Assembly: GCA_002317595.1 (NCBI GenBank)
Contig: DCHL01000087.1
Location: 6,202 to 15,028 of the forward strand
Length of the DNA: 8,827 bases
Source of the DNA: Lachnospiraceae bacterium UBA1753
GTDB taxonomy: Bacteria > Bacillota > Clostridia > Lachnospirales > Lachnospiraceae
Reading direction: 5' to 3'
The notes under the pieces were generated by a model. It was not told the origin of the DNA. It did not search any database and was given only the letters and a program-made list of their open reading frames with translations. Shown here one piece after another: positions 1 to 4,935 of the stretch. How positions within the stretch are numbered: the stretch's first letter is position 1; each line of letters begins with the position of its first letter. Position numbers and translations under genes: made by a program.

Positions 1-173
1 TTCTTTGCAGGTGCCTTCTTCTCAGTTGCCTTTGCAGGTGCTGCCTTAACCTCAGCCTTAACCTCAGCTGCCTTTGTCTCTACGGGCTTAACCTCAGCTG
101 CCTTAACCTCAGCCTTTACTGCTGCAGGCTTAGCTGCTACCTTCTTAACTGTTGCCTTCTTTGCTTCTGCCAT
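1..173 (-). CDS. Lys/Ala-rich repeat protein, N-terminal part (DUF6465-like), partial
   Basis: An open frame starts with ATG at 173 and runs off the left edge after 57 codons without a stop. The visible protein begins MAEAKKATVKKVAAKPAA and is almost wholly Ala, Lys, Val, Glu, Pro and Thr. It contains degenerate repeats of the form KAAEVK / KAEVK and ends in AP-AK blocks, so it is a basic, disordered tail of the histone H1-like type. The start is secured by an ideal AGGAGG at the right distance. In Lachnospiraceae, tails of this kind commonly precede a small conserved C-terminal domain named DUF6465. That assignment is from memory of the family, because the conserved domain lies outside the window. 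A histone-like DNA-binding protein or a ribosomal-protein-like basic extension are alternatives. Function unknown. Confidence 0.75.
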   Translation of the reverse strand, partial: MAEAKKATVKKVAAKPAAVKAEVKAAEVKPVETKAAEVKAEVKAAPAKATEKKAPAK

Positions 174-196
174 AATAATTACCTCCTAATTATTAT
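172..196 (-). promoter_or_regulatory. Ribosome binding site inside a perfect A/T inverted repeat
   Basis: The arms at 172-181 and 187-196 are perfect 10-bp inverted repeats made only of A and T. The 5-nt loop between them reads GGAGG on the minus strand, which is the Shine-Dalgarno core. The 3' arm includes the first two bases of the start codon at 173-171. In the mRNA this could be a weak hairpin presenting GGAGG in its loop, or at DNA level a symmetric protein site. That it decides the start is clear; a regulatory role is inference. Confidence 0.6.
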
Positions 197-283
197 CAAT
201 AAATCCTCCCAGACCGCACTTACTTCCTATTAGAAACCCTATAAAACACAATCCAGGCTGGTTACTTTCTTTTTCACCACGAA

Positions 284-312
284 ATATTAGACCAACAAAG
301 TCAAAAAGTCAA
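284..312 (-). promoter_or_regulatory. Sigma-70-type promoter for the leftward Lys/Ala-rich gene
   Basis: On the minus strand TTGACT (312-307) is followed after exactly 17 nt by TAATAT (289-284), a good -35 and a fair -10 element. Transcription would begin near 277, giving a leader of about 100 nt before the ATG at 173. No other convincing pair was seen between 174 and 390. Assigned by eye from consensus and spacing only. Confidence 0.55.
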
Positions 313-391
313 ACAAATCCCTTATTTTCGGGGCATTGCACAACTCAAGAGAAAAAATTCACTTTCTTTGGTAAATTTTTTACACAAACTA

Positions 392-420
392 TTGACATAT
401 TTCAGCGTGAGGTGTATCTT
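392..420 (+). promoter_or_regulatory. Sigma-70-type promoter of the GntR-ABC operon
   Basis: A perfect TTGACA at 392-397 is separated by 17 nt from TATCTT at 415-420. Transcription would start near 427, leaving a leader of about 74 nt before the regulator's ATG at 501. The start point falls inside the inverted repeat described separately, so repression by the operon's own regulator is plausible. Confidence 0.7.
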
Positions 421-454
421 GTGTGTACTAACACAGTTAATACACTTGATACAC
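412..454 (+). promoter_or_regulatory. Nested inverted-repeat operator, probably for the YtrA-like regulator
   Basis: The inner repeat spans 423-445. GTGTACTAAC and GTTAATACAC are 10-nt arms with one mismatch around a 3-nt centre. An outer perfect 7-nt repeat, GTGTATC at 412-418 and GATACAC at 448-454, is almost concentric with it (centres 433 and 434). A further ATACACT direct repeat occurs at 440-446 and 449-455. The outer left arm overlaps the -10 element and the inner left arm covers the predicted start point, the classical place for a repressor. GntR-family dimers of the YtrA branch bind GT...AC inverted repeats near their own promoters. That this site is bound by the adjacent regulator is inference. 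Confidence 0.65.
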
Positions 455-500
455 TCAAGTCACTTATATTGTGAAAAATATGAAAGGCAGGTGAATACAT

Positions 501-869
501 ATGATTGCAATTGACACCTCAGATAAGCGCCCACTGTATGAGCAGATTCTTGAACGCTTCAAGGAACTGATCGCACTCAATGTTCTCCCTAAGGATGAGA
601 AGCTTCCTTCCGTGAGGACACTGGCCATGGAGCTGTCGATTAACCCAAACACAATCCAACGAGCGTATGCAGAGCTTGAGCGCGAAGGATATATCTATTC
701 CGTAAAGGGACGTGGCAATTTTGTTGCCGACATTTCGAATATGCTTCCGCAGCGCCAGGCGAAGTTCTATAGCGAGCTCGACGAGCTTCTCGCCAAGGCA
801 GAGGGATATTCGCTTTCAGGAGAAATGGTCATGAAGCACATCAGTGAGTTTTTCAAGCTCTCTGAATAA
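501..869 (+). CDS. GntR-family transcriptional regulator, YtrA subfamily
   Basis: The 122-residue protein has an N-terminal winged helix-turn-helix at about residues 10-76. Typical GntR residues are visible: PLYEQI at 11-16, LPSVRTLA at 35-42, the recognition helix around NPNTIQRAYAELEREG (48-63) and a wing GRG at 70-72. Only about 46 residues follow, predicted helical, which is the short dimerisation tail of the YtrA subfamily and not a large effector domain. ATG at 501 is preceded by AGGTGA at 489-494 with good spacing. It is the first gene of an operon with an ABC ATPase and permease, the standard YtrA context. Such proteins usually repress their own operon and release under envelope stress (cell-wall antibiotics in Bacillus subtilis). 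The inducer here is unknown. Confidence 0.93.
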   Translation: MIAIDTSDKRPLYEQILERFKELIALNVLPKDEKLPSVRTLAMELSINPNTIQRAYAELEREGYIYSVKGRGNFVADISNMLPQRQAKFYSELDELLAKAEGYSLSGEMVMKHISEFFKLSE

Positions 870-901
870 CGGCATGTATTATGAATAACAGCATGTATTA
901 G
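864..901 (+). repeat. Tandem 19-nt duplication across the regulator's stop codon
   Basis: Two adjacent 19-nt units, 864-882 and 883-901, read GAATAACGGCATGTATTAT and GAATAACAGCATGTATTAG and differ at two positions. The first unit contains the TAA stop of the regulator gene (867-869). The second lies in the 66-nt gap before the ABC ATPase. It looks like a local duplication and probably has no function beyond spacing. Confidence 0.8.
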
Positions 902-935
902 ATAAAGGGGAAAATAAGGACGAAAGGAAAAAATT

Positions 936-1838
936 ATGATTGAAGCAATCAAGATTTCAAAGAGCTTTGATGATATCAAGGCAATAGATGATATATCGCT
1001 TTCAATTAAGGAAGGCTGCGTCTTCGGTCTCATTGGAACCAACGGCGCCGGCAAGAGTACCTTCCTTAGAATGATGGCGGGAATTCTTAAACCAGACAAA
1101 GGTCAGATGATAATAGATGGCACTCCTGTTTATGAAAATGTGGAGGCAAAGCAGAAATTCTTCTATATTTCAGATGAACAGCACTTTTTCACCAACAGCA
1201 CTCCTGAGGATATGGTGGCATTTTACGAGGTGTTCTATCCCAATTTCGACAGGACTCGTGCCTTTGACATGATGGAGAAGTTCAACCTGGACAGAAAGAG
1301 AAGAGTCTCCACCTTCTCCAAGGGAATGAAGAAGCAGCTCTCCATTATTCTTGGTATTGCTGCACAGACCGAATATCTTCTCTGCGATGAGACCTTCGAT
1401 GGACTGGACCCGGTAATGCGCCAGGGTGTAAAAAGTATATTTGCAGCAGAGATGGAAGACAGGAAATTCACCCCAATAATTGCCTCCCACAACCTAAGGG
1501 AGCTTGAGGATATCTGTGATCATGTCGGTCTTCTCCACAAGGGCGGTGTCCTTCTCTCCAAGGATCTCGAAGAGATGAAGTGTGCGGTACACAAGATACA
1601 GTTTGTTCTCGCAAAGGATGCAGATGAGAACGAGGTGCTTAATGGCATAGAAGTAATAAGTGTTGAAAAGAGGGGCTCGCTTATCACTCTCACAGCCAGA
1701 GGCGACAGAGATACAATCCTAAGAAAAATTCAGGAGTCAGAACCTCCCTTCGCAGAGGCTCTGCCCTTATCCTTAGAGGAAATATTCATTAGTGAAACGG
1801 GGGTAGTCGGATATGACATCAAGAAACTCATTTTCTAA
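936..1838 (+). CDS. ABC transporter ATP-binding protein (YtrB-like)
   Basis: This 300-residue cytoplasmic ATPase carries all ABC motifs: Walker A GTNGAGKST (34-42), a Q-loop region with Q82, a signature in the variant form FSKGMKKQ (127-134), Walker B YLLCDE with catalytic Glu152, D-loop GLDP (156-159) and switch His185. The FSKGM signature is usual for ATPases that pair with ABC-2/YtrC-type permeases. Residues from about 200 to the end form an extra C-terminal region of unknown role. ATG at 936 follows AAAGGA at 923-928. The 3' end overlaps the permease start by 26 nt, so the two are very likely translationally coupled and form one complex. It powers the permease next door; the substrate is unknown. 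Confidence 0.93.
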   Translation: MIEAIKISKSFDDIKAIDDISLSIKEGCVFGLIGTNGAGKSTFLRMMAGILKPDKGQMIIDGTPVYENVEAKQKFFYISDEQHFFTNSTPEDMVAFYEVFYPNFDRTRAFDMMEKFNLDRKRRVSTFSKGMKKQLSIILGIAAQTEYLLCDETFDGLDPVMRQGVKSIFAAEMEDRKFTPIIASHNLRELEDICDHVGLLHKGGVLLSKDLEEMKCAVHKIQFVLAKDADENEVLNGIEVISVEKRGSLITLTARGDRDTILRKIQESEPPFAEALPLSLEEIFISETGVVGYDIKKLIF

Positions 1839-3999
1839 ACTTCTGAAGCTGTCCTTAAGCCGTAATACCTCGGCTATTGTAGCTTCAAGTATGGCATTGT
1901 TCTTTGCAATGCCCGTATATACAGCACTTATAATTTCAACGCTTAACAGACGTGCTCAGGGCGATCCGTCCATTGCAGCTGCTCTTCCCAGATTGTTCAG
2001 GCAGAGTGTTTTTGGAGGCGACAATTTTTTCCTGGCAGGTGCAACCATTCTTCTCGCAGTACTGATCGCACTTACCAAGTTCTCTTACCTGTTTTCAAAA
2101 CAGCAGGTTGACCTGTTCCACGGTGTCCCTGCCAGGAGACATGAGCTTTTTATTGCAAATTATGTTGGCGGCGTTATCAGCTTTGTGATTCCTTATATTA
2201 TATCAGTAGTAATCTCACTGATTATTGCAGCCTCTTTTTCGCTGGTTGATGGAACTCTTCTCCTGTTTGCGGCGGCGTCACTAGGTATCACGATTCTTGG
2301 ATTCCTCGCAGTATACGCTATGGGTATCCTTGCAGCCTGCATGACCGGTACTGTTGCAGTTTCAGTACTTGCAAGTCTTGTGTTTGCATTCTATTTTCCA
2401 GTAATCAGGCTGATGATCATAATGCTTAACGAGAGATTTTTTGTCACCAATATGACCTATGGCTCGGACTTCCTCGTGACAAAGCTCTCGCCGGTATTTT
2501 CATACGTTGCATGCTCAACACAGATTGGTGGCACAAATATGCTTCCCGAGGTCCGTACGCCAGACCTTATTACACTGATTCTTTACATTCTTGTACTGAC
2601 AGCTCTGGACGTTGTGCTTTTCACAGTAAGGAAATCAGAAGCAGCCGGAAAATCCATGGCCTTTGATAAAAGCAAACGCATTATTGCCATCCTTCTTTCC
2701 GTGCCCATCTCAATCTTTGGTGCTCTCGCCTTCGAGGGAATCGCTGGAAATGGCGGAAAGCTCGACTACGCATGGTTCATTTTCGGCGCTGCCATTTTAC
2801 TTGTCCTGGCACACATTATTATTCAGGCAATATACTGTGGCGACGTAAAGTCAATAATTAAGGGACTGGAATGTCCTGCAATTGCAGCAGTAATAGTTGC
2901 ACTTATCTCTATACTGTATGTATTTGACGTGACTGGACATGATTCCTTCGTTCCTGCCGCAGACAAGCTTGAGAGCATGGCTGTATCCTCCTACTCAATG
3001 CAGTCAACTATAAATTACTACCACTTTGACAGCCAGCCTAACGAGTATGGCAATGTGGAATACTGGGGTGATGTCACAGACCACCGCTTCCAGAATATGA
3101 AGATTACTGACACTGCCCTCATCCAGAAGCTGGCTCAGATTGGAAATGAAGAATCCAAGCAGTATCATGATGTACTCTTTGATGATGAATCACGTGACGT
3201 AGTGTACGACATCGACACTGTAGAAGAAGAAATCGATACAGATTCCGATGATTACACCCACTGGTGTGACATCTCTGTGCAGTATACGATGAAGTCCGGT
3301 AAAAAGATTTACAGAAGCTATACTATAGATTTCTACAAGAATATCGACCTCTACAATGAGATATATACTGCAAACGGCTACAAAGAGGGTGTATACACAA
3401 TCCTTACCGAGCCCATGGCAGAGGGTGATACACTTAACCTGATGGATGCAGGCGGCGAGACACCACTGACAATGCTTTCAGAAGCGCAGCAGAAAGAGCT
3501 GATTGACACCTTCTGTGCAGAGCTCCGTGCCCAGGGTGCGTACGCTCTCAAGGATTCCATCCCCGTAGCGGAGATTTATGCAACAAAGAAAATAGTGGAA
3601 AACGGCTACACAAATACCTACAACTACAACGAGGGATATATCTACCCTGAGTTCACCAGGACCCTAGCCCTCATAAAGAGCTACGGCATTGAACTCAATT
3701 CCACCCTTGTTCCTGAAAACATCTCAAGCATCGATGTCTGCAACTACAACGCAGAAGCTTATGAAAATCTGGAGACCACAAAGACATATACAGATGCTGA
3801 CTCAATCAGAAAAATAATGGAAGCAGCAGCTCCATCATCCTTTGCGTCAACAGAGGATTACTTCCATCCCCTTGAGAATATTGATACCACAGTTAACTTC
3901 ATCACACCTGATAAAAACAATTCTAAGTGTGGATACATGGTATTTGAACGTGGAACAATTCCTGAGTTCGTAAAGAAGGACGTTAACTGGTCCGAATAA
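1813..3999 (+). CDS. Large ABC-2-type permease with C-terminal extracytoplasmic domain
   Basis: The 728-residue membrane protein has about nine hydrophobic segments, near residues 19-42, 72-94, 118-140, 149-173, 180-204, 250-272, 289-308, 319-341 and 355-372. A cytoplasmic-loop motif DLFHGVPARRHELF at 100-113 resembles the 'LPVxRxxLF' coupling motif of ABC-2 permeases. From about 373 to the end the protein is hydrophilic, rich in Tyr, Asp and Glu, and lacks cysteine pairs. It is probably a ~355-residue domain outside the membrane, of the type called DUF6449 in clostridial permeases (family name from memory, not searched). ATG at 1813 lies inside the ATPase gene with GGGGG at 1799-1803 as likely ribosome site. 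With the regulator and ATPase it makes a Ytr-like three-gene system. The substrate, or whether it transports or senses, cannot be told. Confidence 0.85.
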   Translation: MTSRNSFSKLLKLSLSRNTSAIVASSMALFFAMPVYTALIISTLNRRAQGDPSIAAALPRLFRQSVFGGDNFFLAGATILLAVLIALTKFSYLFSKQQVDLFHGVPARRHELFIANYVGGVISFVIPYIISVVISLIIAASFSLVDGTLLLFAAASLGITILGFLAVYAMGILAACMTGTVAVSVLASLVFAFYFPVIRLMIIMLNERFFVTNMTYGSDFLVTKLSPVFSYVACSTQIGGTNMLPEVRTPDLITLILYILVLTALDVVLFTVRKSEAAGKSMAFDKSKRIIAILLSVPISIFGALAFEGIAGNGGKLDYAWFIFGAAILLVLAHIIIQAIYCGDVKSIIKGLECPAIAAVIVALISILYVFDVTGHDSFVPAADKLESMAVSSYSMQSTINYYHFDSQPNEYGNVEYWGDVTDHRFQNMKITDTALIQKLAQIGNEESKQYHDVLFDDESRDVVYDIDTVEEEIDTDSDDYTHWCDISVQYTMKSGKKIYRSYTIDFYKNIDLYNEIYTANGYKEGVYTILTEPMAEGDTLNLMDAGGETPLTMLSEAQQKELIDTFCAELRAQGAYALKDSIPVAEIYATKKIVENGYTNTYNYNEGYIYPEFTRTLALIKSYGIELNSTLVPENISSIDVCNYNAEAYENLETTKTYTDADSIRKIMEAAAPSSFASTEDYFHPLENIDTTVNFITPDKNNSKCGYMVFERGTIPEFVKKDVNWSE

Positions 4000-4027
4000 T
4001 TCAGCTCTCTCATTTCTATATCATAAC

Positions 4028-4078
4028 AATGCGGTCGCCTCACCCTCTCTCAACTGGTGTGGTGGCCGCATTATTTTT
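4028..4078 (+). terminator. Rho-independent terminator of the GntR-ABC operon
   Basis: The arms at 4028-4044 and 4056-4072 pair over 17 positions, with two G-T wobbles and one T-T mismatch, around an 11-nt loop. The stem opens with AATGCGG pairing to CCGCATT. It is followed by ATTTTT (4073-4078). It lies 28 nt after the permease stop. On the minus strand no T-run follows the hairpin, so it serves the rightward operon and at best weakly the convergent gene ending at 4112. Confidence 0.9.
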
Positions 4079-4111
4079 GCTGCAAGAAATAATAAACATC
4101 ATTTCCAGGCA

Positions 4112-4741
4112 TCATTCCCCATCATTCTTAATCGTCATTCCCAACCTAAGCAGTTCCATGATTTCGTCCTGATTAAGGACACCATTTTCCTTTTTCCTTT
4201 TTGCATCGCCTGCATTTCCCGCATTTCCCAAATGCACCTCACTGTTTCTCTCTTCCTGCGCCTTTCTTTCTCGTTCTTCCTGCGCCTTTTTTTCTCGCTC
4301 CTCCTGCGCCTTTCTTTCTTTTTCCTCGAGTATTTCCAGAATTTTCCCGGGCAGCAAGGTCTTCAGGTATCTCTCGATAATTAAATACTCCCCGGCCTGA
4401 ATAAGCAGTGCGCCCTTTATGCACATAAGACATCTAAGACCGTTATAATCTGGCAGGTCAAGCGCAAAATACCTGTTCATTCCCATCTCAAATAATAGTT
4501 CTGGCTCAGTACCGTCAACTATCAGAACAACCAGAAAACCCCAGAATGCTTCTATTGTGTCAGTACCATCAAGAGTCTCTGCTGTCTCCTCCATAGCAAG
4601 AAGCCCTTCCGTCCTTGCAAGCTTCTGGAAATACATGATCTGATCAAAGGTGTCAATCACCTCCGTTGCACTGACCTCATCAAATGGCCTTGATTTAATC
4701 TCACTACACCTTTTCCTAATCTCATCCAAAAATAGTTCCAT
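4112..4741 (-). CDS. Soluble MotA-derived protein lacking membrane helices, with FliM-like C-terminal peptide
   Basis: The 209-residue protein has no hydrophobic membrane segment or signal peptide. Residues 32-52 with LARTEGLLAMEE (41-52), then LIVDGTEPE (73-81), match the cytoplasmic loop of the flagellar stator protein MotA ('LARREGLLALE ... VDG'). Residues 103-133, with RCLMCIKGALLIQAGE and ERYLKTLLPGK, match MotA's C-terminal cytoplasmic segment ('REVMIEGVL ... IEQKLLMYLP'). MotA's four transmembrane helices, which normally precede and separate these parts, are absent. A charged helix follows, with three 8-residue repeats beginning KAQEER (about 145-168). Then come short GNA/GDA repeats and LNQDEIMELL (189-198), which resembles the CheY-binding 'LSQxEIDALL' end of FliM. 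ATG at 4741 has AGGAGG at 4753-4748. No flagellar genes are nearby. A role with the flagellar motor or chemotaxis is inference from resemblance recalled by eye. Confidence 0.8.
   Translation of the reverse strand: MELFLDEIRKRCSEIKSRPFDEVSATEVIDTFDQIMYFQKLARTEGLLAMEETAETLDGTDTIEAFWGFLVVLIVDGTEPELLFEMGMNRYFALDLPDYNGLRCLMCIKGALLIQAGEYLIIERYLKTLLPGKILEILEEKERKAQEEREKKAQEERERKAQEERNSEVHLGNAGNAGDAKRKKENGVLNQDEIMELLRLGMTIKNDGE
4241..4312 (-). repeat. Three tandem 24-nt coding repeats (KAQEERxx)
   Basis: Units at 4312-4289, 4288-4265 and 4264-4241 encode KAQEEREK, KAQEERER and KAQEERNS inside the MotA-like gene. Several differences between units are synonymous (GAG GAG CGA, GAA GAA CGA, GAA GAG AGA), while the KAQEER core is kept. 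They form a strongly charged, probably single-helix or coiled-coil spacer between the MotA-like part and the C-terminal peptide. Confidence 0.85.
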
Positions 4742-4796
4742 AAAAAACCTCCTTTTCTTACAGATATGCCTGTATCATCCGTAGATATGCTAGCCA

Positions 4797-4818
4797 CCAG
4801 ATTCATATATGTATCTGG
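4797..4818. promoter_or_regulatory. 22-bp near-perfect palindrome upstream of the MotA-like gene
   Basis: The site has the form CCAGAT-N-CATATATG-N-ATCTGG, symmetric except for one position in each half. It lies 56 bp before the start codon at 4741, where a promoter or leader would be. No convincing -35/-10 pair was found around it, and no T-run follows on either strand, so it is more likely a protein site or leader hairpin than a terminator. Function inferred from symmetry alone. Confidence 0.4.
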
Positions 4819-4850
4819 CATATTTGGATAATAACGCATTATTTCTGTGC

Positions 4851-4886
4851 AAAAAATAAACACGTGGTTTACCTTACCACGTGTTT
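4851..4886 (-). terminator. Rho-independent terminator of the ABC exporter operon
   Basis: A perfect 11-bp stem (arms 4886-4876 and 4868-4858, core ACCACGTG/CACGTGGT) with a 7-nt loop is followed on the minus strand by a run reading ATTTTTT down to 4851. It begins 50 nt after the stop codon of the second exporter gene (4936) and ends before the leader of the MotA-like gene. It separates the two leftward transcription units. Confidence 0.9.
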
Positions 4887-4935
4887 AGATATCCGCTTAT
4901 CAAATATACTGCGATTAGCATCCTTTATGCTGTGA

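Noticed and set aside
460..474. TCAC-N7-GTGA symmetric site after the operator
   Set aside because: The arms are only four bases in AT-rich DNA, too weak to support separately from the stronger nested repeat.
480..494. Four-codon upstream ORF (ATG at 480, stop TGA at 492-494) overlapping the regulator's ribosome site
   Set aside because: No ribosome site of its own was seen; it is most likely a chance ATG in an A-rich leader.
464..652. Small minus-strand frame opposite the regulator gene
   Set aside because: It overlaps the winged-helix coding region antisense and the divergent operator, with no family signal.
4028..4072. Bidirectional terminator serving the convergent MotA-like gene too
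   Set aside because: On the minus strand the hairpin is followed by GTTATGATATAG, with no T-run, so only the rightward function is supported.
4657..4863. A 68-codon minus-strand frame overlapping the start of the MotA-like gene
   Set aside because: It begins before the palindrome, has no good ribosome site, and runs out of frame through the conserved start of the MotA-like protein.
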